A stretch of 64,000 nt of DNA from Tetradesmus obliquus (Eukaryota; Chlorophyta; Chlorophyceae; Sphaeropleales; Scenedesmaceae): the NCBI GenBank assembly GCA_030272155.1, contig CP126199.1, positions 5,506,501-5,570,500 on the forward strand, in the 5' to 3' direction. This document shows, one piece after another, positions 47,536-64,000 of this stretch. The position numbers and the translations under genes are program-made. How positions within the stretch are numbered: the first letter of the stretch is position 1; every line of letters begins with the position of its first letter. The notes beneath the pieces are model-generated. The model made no database searches, had not been told where the DNA came from, and was given only the letters and a program-made list of their open reading frames with translations.

Positions 47536-50500
47536 CATTGTAAAGAGACTGGCGTATGGCAGATCAGCACATTGCAAGCAAAGCCCGCTTCTGGCTGGCA
47601 GCAGCAGGCATGCTGCCACAGAAACAAGATTTGTAAGATGCCAAGCGCAGCACTTGCCAGCAGATCCGATGCACAAACACAATGTGCCGCATGTCGAAAG
47701 CGCACCGCCACTCACTAGCCATACACCTTGGAGCCAAGCGTGATGCTTCAGTAAGGTGCCAGAGCAGCTAATGCCATAAGATGCCAAGCACAGCACTTGC
47801 CAGCAGATCTAGATGCACACAACGCCATTCGTCGCAATCTGTCGCACATCAGCCCACCGCCACTCACTAGCCGTACACCATGGAGCCAAACGTGATGCCC
47901 AGCAGCGCCAGCGGCCCGCCGTGCAGCGCCAGCGCCGCCAGCGTGGCTGGAACAACCGCCCACTGGCCCCACGCCAGCAGGCTGATGAAGCGCTGCGGGT
48001 GCTGGATTGAATATAATGGCAGCGCTGATCCAGCCACGGCGCCTGCCTGGAAGGCGCCCACCAGCATGATCGTCCACCAGGAGCCCACCGCGGGCCACTG
48101 CGGGAAGGGAATGGAGAGAGAGTGAAGAGGTTTGCATGCATGCAACCATCAGCAGCAGCAGCAGCAGCAGTAGTATTTGCTTGGGTTTGTTTGATGCCCC
48201 AACTTAGAGCCGTGTCCACCAGGAGCCCAGCGCGGGCCACCGCAGGAGAGGATTCGGGAAATAAGTGCACGCATACGGGCAGAGCAGACACGCATTTTGG
48301 ATGGGGAATGTTGCGGGTGTTGGGGCCGTACTTGTACAACGTAATCATGTTGAGACTATGCAGATGCCAAAACTAAACCACACAAAGCACCAGCACAAAG
48401 ACTGAGACACCTTGAACACTTAAGAACCCAAACATCATCGCCGCCAACGCAACGCACCGAGCCCGCCTCTGGTGACAGCATGGCAGGGAAGATGAAGCAG
48501 GGCACGAAGAAGCTGATGGCCATGGCAGCCACATAGCAATGCATGCGCCGCAGCGCAGCGCAGCAGCTGCTGGCCAAACTACGCCCCTCAGCCACCAACT
48601 GCTGCTGCTGCTGCTGCTGCTGAAAGCTTGAGAGGCTCTGCCCAGGTGGAGTCCACAGCACGCTTGATGGCGTGTGCTGCGCATGCTGTGCGTGCTGCGA
48701 CAGCAGCGGCAGGGCGCTGGCGTGCTGCCCGCTGTGCCAGTAGCTTGAGAAGCCACTGAATGGGGACTGCATGTCCGGGCTCGCGTAGCTGTGGGTTTCT
48801 AGAAAAGAGCTGTGGAAAGCAGACAGCTCGCCTGCTGCAGCTGCTGCTGCTGCAACAGACGCTGAGGGCGGCTGCCAGCCAAACGGCTCCCATGCTGCTG
48901 CCGGCGAGGCTGCTGCTGCTGCTGCTGCTTCTGGTGACGCAGCTGCATCGTGCACTGCTGAGCTGATGCCATCTTTTAAGCTGAGCGTCGAGCTCATTGT
49001 TCTGCAGGTGAGATGCCGTGGCAGCTCCTGTAATGCTGCTGCTGCTGCTGCTGCTGGGGATGATGGTATGGAATCATGCTTGGACGCTTCTACTGCATCT
49101 ACTACCGCGCACCAATGCGGCTCGACCTCTTGCTGTTGTGGATGCACCACAGGTGCTGCTGCTGCTGCTGCTGCGTCCAGCTGCTGCTGGCTTGGCACTG
49201 CCATAGCGCCTTCACCCTGCAGCTGCTGCTCCTCTTCTTGGCCGGCTGCGTCTGCTGCCAGCAGCAGTGGCTCATGTAGATCGTTGGCATCGCATGCTCC
49301 TGTGCTGCCTGGCGGGTGGGGCTGCCAAGCGTCATGCGTGCTGACAACTGCCAGTGTTGGCGTGCACCCCACAGACACTGCTGCTGCTGCTGCTTTGCCT
49401 GCAGGGGAAGACCCACAGCAAGACAATAGCCATGTTGGTACGCACACAACAAACTAGTGTGCTGCAACTTCTGGTGCACAAACCCCAAGCACACATGCAT
49501 GTGCACGCTCACAGGCACACACACACATGAACGCTGCATCACACCCGCCCCCTGCCCCCAACACAACTGGCGCCTCCTTAGGCAGCCAGTTGGCCGCCTG
49601 GTGCACAGTGCACCACGCAAACAATACACACAGATGCATGCTGCATTGCGCTGTCCCGCCCCACCTGGTGCCTCCTTAGGAAGCCAGCCAGTGCATCATG
49701 CAATACACACACATGTGCGCTGCATTCCCACGCACACTGCACCACACAATACGCAAATGCACACTGCGTTCAAAAGCACCTGGCGCCTCCTTAGGTAGCC
49801 AGCTGGCCGCCGCCGTGCAGGCCGCCAGCAGCGCCGCTGCAGCGCCCAGGAAGAGCAGCGTGGACTGGCGCAGGCCTGCGGGGCTGTCTGGCAGCGTGGC
49901 CTTAGTCAGCACACGCACCAAGATGCAGCTCAGGCCGCTGGCGGCGCGCCCACGCACAAAGGCCTGAGGAGGCGGGGGGAGCGGCAGCAACAGCAGCGGA
50001 TGAATGCATGTGGCGCCAACGCATACGGTCGTTATTGCTGCGCGATTGCATGTCTGTGCCCGCCAGATCCAACCTGCCTCTCTGCTGATGTACGGCTGCA
50101 ACTCTGTTGTCATTAGGACAGTCATGCTTGGCAAGAGCTGCGACTGCAGGCAATACCAGACTCACACATGCGACATGCCAGAATGAAGGACAACAACTCG
50201 CGGAGTATACACGCAAGGATGTATCCTTGCTGCAGGGCAGCCCACCTGGCAGTAGCTAGGTCCGTAAACAGCTGCCTGTGCGTAGGTAACAGAGCCGATA
50301 ATAGCTGAGCAGGCGCCGGCAACAAGGCTGTAGCCCGCCCAGGCACCAAAGTAGGCGGCAGTGGCTGCCTGCGGGCCAAGCGCTGCTGCTGCAGTGTCCA
50401 GCAGGTACATGTCAAGCTGCACAGACCGCAGCAAAGCAGCGCAGGTCGGGAGAAGGAAACCAAGGCAGCAGTTCTTGCAACATGCCTGTGTGGGAGATGA

Positions 50501-51500
50501 GAGGGCGGGCACACTGCTGCTGGTGCGCATCTGTTCCTAAGACGGCGCAGCATGGCTGACAGGCAACAGCTGCATAGAACCATCTAAGATAGTGCCAGGA
50601 CCCACATGTAAACTCCCTGTTTCAAAACATGCCCTCAGGCTGCGTGTCCTGCGAGCGATCTGCCAGCAGTGCAGACCGCTTGGAGCTGAAAGGGAAATGC
50701 TACGCCAGCTGCGCGAGCAGCTGGTAGCTGCTCAACTGCTGCTGTATCTCATCATGAGATGCGGCCTAACCTCTGCTGTAGCGCTGGTGCACGCTGCTGC
50801 TGTGCCGGCTCACCAGCGGAAGTGCTGCTGTCACTGCGGTGCATGCGGCGTACCCCGCCACCATGCGGGAGCGCTTGTTGGCCCACAGCCTGTCCCCGAA
50901 GAAGAACAGCAGGCTCTGCGCCAGCAGGTCCAGCGCTGCGTAGGCTGCTGTGAGCACGCGCGAGGGGGAGTATGCCTGCAGGGGCATAGCAACAGTGTAC
51001 AGCAGATGGTCGCAATAACGCCACATTTCAGCTGCTGCCTGGCCTAGTTGCTGGTGTCATTATCAACGCTGCGCTACAGGGTTGATCACTGTACTGCGCG
51101 AGGGGGAGTATGCCTGCAGGAGCACAGCAGCAGGCGGTGGCGGCGATGCCACACGTCAGCTGCTTCCTGACCAGGCTGCTGGTGATCTGCGCTAGGAGGC
51201 AAACCAATGTATGAATGTGGTACTGCAATGGCTGCAGGATGGTTGTGGCAGCTGAGAGGCGGCAAGCAGGCAAGCGACAGCTTGCACCACTGTTTTTTTG
51301 ACGACAGTTGTGTTTCCTGCAAGCAGTGCCTCTGCCCCTCGCACCGTGAAGAGCGGCCCCAGGTAGTCCTGGCACTGCAGCAGCGCCACCCAGTTGCACA
51401 CCACGCCCATGCCCAGCAGGTAGAAGCAGCACAGCAGCACCGGGCTCTGCGGGGCAGCAGGCAGAGGAGACACAGCAGCAGCGGAAGTGCACAGCGCCAT
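47338..51500 (-). CDS. Equilibrative nucleoside transporter (ENT/SLC29)-like protein
   Basis: Seven exons join in phase: 51500-51345, 50975-50814, 50416-50246, 49963-49780, 49398-48458, 48097-47868, 47479-47338, giving about 661 residues. The first helix ends in MGVVCNWVALLQCQDYLGPLF, the ENT-type glycine-Asn-Trp block before TM2. Further hydrophobic segments follow (about five before and five after a large loop), matching the 11-helix ENT plan. The loop between TM6 and TM7 is mostly one ~310-residue exon of Ala/Gln/Ser-rich sequence, far longer than in typical ENTs. After it come YVAAMAISFFVPCFIFPAML (the TM7 '..FP' signature), a segment WWTIMLVGAFQAGAVAG, and the last helix ending SWLWG. 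The protein should pass nucleosides or nucleobases down their gradient across plasma or vacuolar membrane. Copies of exon 4, exon 6 and exon 7 tails and of exon 2's head lie in introns or past the stop. (CTG)15 abuts the last acceptor. Confidence 0.85.
47489..47534. repeat. (CAG)15 at a 3' splice site
   Basis: Sense (CTG)15 followed by CTTTCTCAG and the last exon of the ENT-like gene. Confidence 0.9.
47638..47750 (-). repeat. Decoy copy of ENT exon 6 tail with flanking intron
   Basis: A unit of about 110 bp (47783-47895) spanning the end of exon 6 (encoding LGITFGSMVYG) and its donor is repeated at 47638-47750, where it reads ITLGSKVYG with the same GTGAGT donor. Confidence 0.88.
49565..49692 (-). 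repeat. Two decoy copies of ENT exon 4 tail
   Basis: The tail WLPKEAP of exon 4 (true end 49780, donor GTGCTT) recurs at 49671-49692 (donor GTGGGG) and 49565-49600 (GTTGTG, weak), spaced 105-110 bp. Only the first is followed by a phase that fits exon 5. Confidence 0.85.
51101..51118 (-). repeat. Decoy copy of ENT exon 2 head
   Basis: The first 18 nt of exon 2 (GCATACTCCCCCTCGCGC) with its CCTGCAG acceptor recur about 140 bp upstream and then diverge into intron. Confidence 0.82.
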
Positions 51501-53218
51501 GGATTGGGTGGTCAAAGTGAGCGCCCGCACGTGTGTCCTATGCAGGAGCTGCTGAGTAGTTTGGTATGTAATATGAAGAGTCAAGGCTTTCCAGATGGGC
51601 TGTTGCAAGGGCTGCTGTGTCTGCAGAGACGCTTCCTGCTGCTACTGCTGCTGCTGTGGGTGGTGCCAGTGGTGTGTGCGTTGCCAAGGCGTGTGCTGGG
51701 CATGCGCTGTGTGCCGTCAGTTCGGTAGCCCACACCTAAAGGTACATATGATCTTCATAACAGCACGGCATCGAGCACACGTGAAATTGAGCGCAAAGCT
51801 GAAGCTCACCGCCCGAGGTGGGCCCGCTCCGGCATGCTGGTGGTCAAACGCAGCTGCCACCATCCCTTTGCAGCTTCTTAGTTGGAGTTATTACGCCAGC
51901 GACAGAAACAAGAGGAGTGACTTGATGTCACCAGGTCCATCCTACGACCTATAGCTCTGGCCCTCACGCTGGCACGAAGTGTATGATGGTCAGCGCATCG
52001 TCCTGGTAGATGATGAACTGTTACATGAAAATTAACGGAACGCTCAGTGCCGCATGCTGCTGATGGTTATGGGTGTTGCCACTGTGGCACAGCCAAGGGT
52101 CCACAACCCTAACCTGCTGTCCAAAAGAACTGCCGTCATAAAAGCTGACCAGTGCCCTAGTGCCACCCTCCTCAGGTGGAGCAGAAGTTTGTTGACGTGA
52201 TAAACCTGCCAGTGGGCCATTGCATAGCCGCCAATCATTGAGCATTGCAACTGCGCAGACTGTGCAAACAGCATGATCAATATAATTGCTGAAAGGTGCT
52301 GCAGCAAACACGTGCTCACAGCGAACGCATGCAGTGTGCTATACAACAACAGTGCTGGGTTAATGTGACAAATGAACTTCAAAAAGATGCCATCCATGCC
52401 AGTGGCTGGGTTGCCAGCCTTTACACCATTCCCTGTACATCCCCAACCATGCAGCAACATGTGCTGGACTTCAATCAAGGATATCATTGCAATAGCTGTC
52501 TTAACAGAGAGCATCAAAACACTGCACACATGAAAATAGCGCACCAGCTGCCTTTCTTGAACCACTGTTTCAAACTGATAGCAACCAAAACCAATTCAAC
52601 TAAGGAATGCTACAGCCTTCGCACACAAGCAATGCTGTTTGCCTCTTTCAACAATCAGTTGCCCTAGTAGTTCCTGGCACCTGCCAGTGCTTCTGCGCCC
52701 TGCATGCCCTGCAGGCTGCCCGTGGTCACTACAAACTACAATCCTGCCGACAGCTAACTACACAGTCGCAGGTCGGCCCCTCAGCCGCTTTGACGCTGTT
52801 GCATGCAGCTCTGTTGCTGCTGCTGCCGCCGCTGCCTACAGCGTGGCACTAACTGCTGCTGCAGCTCCTACGTGTGCTACTGCTGCACCCTACTGGGGCA
52901 GCAGCGATGGTGGTGGAGGCTGCCTGAGCAGCAAGCGGCTTCCCGTGCTGCTGAAAGCAAAGTCTCGCAGCAGCCCAGCTGCTTGCAGGCAGATTCTGAA
53001 CCTGGTGTACAGCTGCACACAGCACACAAAGGCATGTGTCTGTTACAGCAGTTGGCCAGCACATGTTAATTGATGAACACGCTGCTGGTACATCACATGG
53101 TAAAAGACACAAGCAGAGCTGATGAGCCATATCGGCAGCACTGCTGCGGCCTTTGCACTGGTGTGTGTAGTTGAGCTTGTACAAAAGCAAGTGCACCAAG
53201 AGGCACGGAGATGCGGCA
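51501..53218. other. Intergenic region with unsupported open frames
   Basis: No gene is supported. One minus-strand frame runs for about 170 codons (52044-52565) without a clear ATG, domain or splice connection. A plus-strand Ala-rich frame spans about 52700-53073. The latter overlaps a possible but unproven extension of the gene to its right. Confidence 0.4.
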
Positions 53219-55487
53219 TCAGTAGAACACACCTGCCACGCAGGTGCTGCGGTTACTCACCCTCCTGAAAGGCGCCAACTGGGGTGGCACCAACGCGATG
53301 GCATGTTCCATGCTCAGGCCAACAGCTGTTGCGGCTGCTGCGCCGAGCGCTTGATGCACTGACGCCTGCAACAGAGCTGCCCTATACTGCGCAACCAGCC
53401 GCTGGCAATGCGGCGTAAGGATCAGCCACTCCTCTGCCTTATTTTGCAGCCTGACGTGCACATCGCTGGGGCCTTGTGTGTACACCTTGAACACCTGCGG
53501 CCAGCTTTGCAGGAACGCTGCTGCTGCAGCCGCACTCCTGCCCACGCGGTCAGCTAGCGCTGCGTGCTCTGTGGCTGCAAGCCAGGGCTGCAGCTGCACA
53601 CCGCGATGGTCATGCCCTGCTTCCATGGCTGCAGCTGTTTCAGCCAACAGCAGTGCCACTTCAGGGGGCACTTCTGCTTCTGCAACTGCTGCTGTACTGC
53701 CGTGCATCACACCAGCCGCCACCCCTGCCTCTGCTGCCTCTGCTGCTGCCACAGCAGGGCTGCCGCCAGCGGCATGCTGCTCCTGGCTGCCGCAGCTGCT
53801 GTTCTCTTCCTGCAGCAAGCCTTGCAGCAGCTGTGCTGAATTGGAGCGCTCCCGCAGCTGGCTGCGGCCATGTGGGGACTGCGCCTGCAGCCTGCCCTGC
53901 TCACGTGAGCCAGGTAGAGAAGGTTGCAGCTGTGGATGCTGCTGCTGCTGCTGCTGCGGCTGCTGCTGCTGGTGGTGGTGAGGCGCTGCTTGCTGCATGT
54001 GGCCCTGCCGCGGATCAGTTGCAGATTCCTGCAGCACCAACTGCTGCTGCGGAGGCGGCGTGGGCTGCAGCCGCTTGGCAGCGCGAGGCGGTGAGCCGGC
54101 ATCACTACCTGCAGCATGCTTGCTGCCGATCATGGTGATAACAGCATCTGGCACAGTGCCCGCTGCTGCTGCTGCCGGCGCTGGTGCTGCTGCTGCTGCT
54201 GCTGGTGCTGCTGCTGCTGCTGCTGGTGCTGCTGCTGCTGCTGCCGCTAGGCTGGCAGGTGTGGCTGAAGCTGGCAAGCTGCACATGGCTTCCAGCAGCC
54301 GCAGGACATCTTCCGGCACAGGCGTCACAAACTGCTGTTGCAGCTGCTGCACTGCAGTCAGCGCCTGCACCACAGACGCCACAGCTTGCGGAGGCAAATC
54401 TTGCATCTGCTGCTGCGCGGCCTGCATGAGAGCTGCGCTGGCTTCCTCGTTGTTGCTTGTAGGTGCTGCATGCTGCTGCAGCAGCGGCGCCAGGCCAGCT
54501 ATTGAGTGTCCATGCGCTGCCAGCAGCTGCTGCACTGGCTGCAGCAGTTGGTAGGTGTAGTAGTACAAGGCCAGCCGCAGCATGATGCGGCCAGCCTGCA
54601 CAGCCGGGCATCACATAAAGGTGGACGAGATCTCAACTTTTGTTGCTGTTGTGCATGCTGTCTTGTCGCATGCAGCAAAGCAAACATGTTTTGTATCAAA
54701 CAGAAACAGAAACAGCAGCACCTGGCAGATGCTGCTGCACGGCCCGTGCATTTCATTCATTTTCGCTGTTTGCTCACGCTGCTGTTCGCTGCAGCACCCA
54801 TGAGCCGCCAGCCCACACCTGCTGCTTGCTGCCGAGCACGGGCATGCCCTGCTGCATGGCTGCTACTGCTGCACCCCAGCAAGCTGCGCTGCTGCTGCTG
54901 CTGCTGCTGTTGGCGCCGCATGCTGTGCTGCTGTCACCGCAGTCGCTGCTGCCTGTCGGCAACTGCTTCACCAGCGCCTCTAGAGTTACGACCACCTCCT
55001 GACTGGCAGTTGCTGAGCCGCAGCACGTGAGCTGCGTGCTGCTGCAGGTGAGCTGCGTGCTGCTGTCCTGCAAGAGCCCTGCAGGCACGTGCCAGCATTT
55101 GGGTGACAAGGCACCTGTGGGTATAAACATCTCCGCTGCACATGCGTGGCAAGCACTTGTTCAGCAAGTAACTACAACAAAGTTGAGCTTCCTGTGTACA
55201 GTGAACACTTTGCCACAGGCCAACTGGAGCGCCAAGCAGCACCTACCATCGTCAGCAATGGTGGTGCTGCTGTGCCGCACCAGCAGCAGGCGCATGCGCT
55301 GCAGGCCCAGCTTTCTGCTGCTCTCCTGTACTAGGCCTACGACAGCACCCTCCAGAGGCTGGCTGTGCTCGTGATATCCCAGCTGCTGCAGCAGCCAACA
55401 CGCTGCCTGCAGCACATCATGCACTTCTGCCCTGCTGCAGAAGACAGCAGCTATGGTCTCCGTTGACGCTCCGATCGCAACGTCCAT
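53219..55487 (-). CDS. Ala/Gln-rich protein of unknown function
   Basis: Three exons join in phase: 55487-55247, 55114-54819, 54595-53219, giving about 637 residues. An upstream ATG at 55520 would add 11 residues. The N-terminal ~150 residues are ordinary globular sequence (MDVAIGASTETIAAVFCSRA, then QAACWLLQQLGYHEHSQPLE). A second folded-looking part opens exon 3 (AGRIMLRLALYYYTYQLLQP). The centre is Ala/Pro/Gln-rich with several Ala-Pro repeats and a His-Gln stretch. Near the C-terminus, FLQSWPQVFKVYTQ...DVHVRLQNKAEEW resembles a small winged-helix shape, but I cannot name it. A good donor (GTGAGT at about 53263) precedes the stop, so the real C-terminus might be spliced to a further exon. 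Confidence 0.6.
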
Positions 55488-55520
55488 ACGAAGGCTTTTT
55501 CGAAACTGACAAGGTTGCAT

Positions 55521-57195
55521 GAACAGTTGTGCTCAGTCGTGTGTTTGCACCAGCGGCATTGTTTGCTGCTGACCATTTGGCTTGGCTATCGTGCTGCCTT
55601 GGCGCACACCGACGTATTATTGCATGCCATACGCTACTGCACGCTGATCGTCAAGTACTCGCAGATGCAGTTGCTGTCGCTGAGTGCACGCAGGGAAGAA
55701 TGACAACCCTGGACTGGCACGTGTTTCGGGGTTTGCAAGCACCCTTGGGCAACAGCGCCCTTCCGGGATCAGACACGCAGACAATGCGTCACTTTGCACG
55801 TCTCCACAAGACAAGCTTTTACGCTTGCTTTGCAAAATGTTGATGCATCCACGTGTCACACTGCAATCTGCCCATTTGTGACATGCATGGTGCACACATG
55901 CACAACGTGAAACAGCATACAGCATGATCTGACAGACTAGCCACAGGCAGCATGCTGTGCCAGCACTCCAAACTGGACCTGCCAGTATGCTGCGAAGCCA
56001 CAGCTGCAAGCACACAGCAGCACACGCAACGATTTGCTTGCTGTGCGCAGCAGCGAAACGCCAGTCACCAGGTGACTCACACAACAGCAGCAGCATCCAA
56101 ACCTTATGCTGCTGGTCAACGTGTCACAAGCGCTCTCCACTGCAGCTTGTGGCACCGAGTGCAGTGGCCACACGCTCCGCGCTAGCACAACTGCTCACTA
56201 CATATGCTGCATATGATATGCATACTACTAATATCCACATCAAGCGGGATTAGCTAGGCAGTGCAAGAAGGGAGCTGCAGCGCAAACATATGCAGTGCAT
56301 TGCCTGCAGCCGCTCTGGTGAGCAAGCGCCCAGCCAAACACACGCTGGCCTGCCAGCAGACGGCGCGCATGCCAGCTTCCATGCGTGCACCTCGCTGCCT
56401 GCAGGAAACAGCAAGCTCAGCAGGCACTGCACATGGCAGCTGCAGTGATGCCGCAGCATGCACCCGACACAGCCTGCCGAGGCATGGCCGGCAGAGCCCA
56501 CAAAGCAACAGAGCAAGAGCGCTGCCCATTTGATGCTGCGGGCAAGAGCTGCAGCATGTGCTGCACGAACAACACAATCAACACACCCACACAGGACAAG
56601 GCGGCATGTCCTGCCTGAGCTATGCAGACAAGCAGCAGACAGCGCATGCATGCACCAAGCGTGCAGCAGCAGCTTCAGATGTTGTGCAAGCAGCCTGTGT
56701 CCTCGCAGCTGCTGCATCGAAGCAAACCTAAGAAGACCCGCATACATGAAACACCTGCAGCAGCCAGCGCTGCTGCTGCTGCTGTTGCTGCCACAACGCA
56801 GTGGCAGTGCCTGCATGACACACAGTCTGCTGCCCTATCCAGCCAATGCCACTGGTCACTACAGCTAACATACTCCAGCACCAAGCCTTGGTGCTTGATG
56901 TGCACTTGCATTTGAGCCATGCTTCATGCAGGTTGTCAAGCTCAGGACATCACACTTGTTGTCACAAACCAGCAAGTCAGATACTGCCGCCTTTGCCACC
57001 GAATGATCGTCATCAGCAGCATGTGACCAATGAGCCGGCGAATGGTGTTTCCTGCCGCGCATGGCATACAGCAGCGTGCACTACACCACCCATGCAACCT
57101 TTATACAGGCGCCTAGCCAGCCGCCGCCCACCACTCGCATGCACACCCAGCAGCACACACAACCAGCACGCATTTACTTCATCTGTTATCGTCCT
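55521..57195. other. Intergenic region
   Basis: No gene supported. It lies between the 5' end of the Ala/Gln-rich gene and the 3' end of RUVBL1. Open frames on both strands are short and Cys/Ala-rich, as expected from TGC/GCA-rich DNA. I found no TGTAA signal for RUVBL1 in the 600 bp after its stop. Confidence 0.5.

Positions 57196-64000
<6,805 letters not shown>

Noticed and set aside
52044-52565. Minus-strand open frame of ~170 codons
   Set aside because: Starts at GTG, has no recognisable motif or splice partner, and hydrophobic content is expected from this base composition.
52700-53073. Plus-strand Ala-rich frame
   Set aside because: No ATG in good context and no domain. The opposite strand is equally open in parts, so no strand can be chosen.

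Overview
This window is nuclear DNA from a core chlorophyte green alga, most likely Sphaeropleales or Chlamydomonadales (Scenedesmus/Tetradesmus-like). The group is inferred from GC-rich, intron-dense genes, very abundant CAG/CTG triplets, Gln/Ala/Ser-rich proteins and plant-type families such as an RR-type tandem CCCH zinc finger. There are no operons, Shine-Dalgarno sites or CRISPR arrays. I rebuilt gene models by hand from splice sites (GT(G/A)(A/C)G donors, mostly CTGCAG-type acceptors). I kept a model only when intron phases agreed from start to stop, or said where they did not.

Layout: 1-2814 no gene. 2815-5981 (-) unknown multi-pass membrane protein. 5982-11635 no gene. 11636-14922 (-) RR-type tandem CCCH zinc finger protein with two microexons. 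16082-20627 (-) GT71/Mnn1-like glycosyltransferase. 23372-25862 (-) Gln/Ala-rich protein. 26764-29168 (+) helical protein, probably organelle-targeted. 30172-31869 (+) RTA1-like seven-helix membrane protein. 33697-39507 (-) giant Q/A/RS-rich CCCH protein with a duplicated C-terminal module. 40287-43317 (+) BRO1-domain protein with a membrane tail. 43946-45473 (+) HIT (histidine triad) protein. 47338-51500 (-) ENT-like transporter. 53219-55487 (-) low-complexity protein. 57196-63444 (-) RuvB-like 1 (pontin), complete in nine exons. The genes belong to unrelated pathways (RNA binding, glycosylation, membrane transport, endosomal scaffolding, chromatin remodelling), as is normal in a eukaryotic genome.

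The most unusual signal lies in gene architecture. In at least seven genes, short pieces of an exon edge together with its splice site and adjoining intron are tandemly repeated inside the intron (or past the stop codon) with a period near 95-130 bp. Copies of an exon's 5' end always lie upstream of that exon and copies of its 3' end always lie downstream. RUVBL1 alone carries 16 such decoy half-exons around five exon edges plus one tail copy. The true exon set still gives a 455-residue protein with every motif in place. A second pattern is that (CTG)n arrays on the sense strand sit directly at the 3' splice sites of many introns. A small TA-flanked inverted-repeat element (MITE) lies in one RUVBL1 intron.
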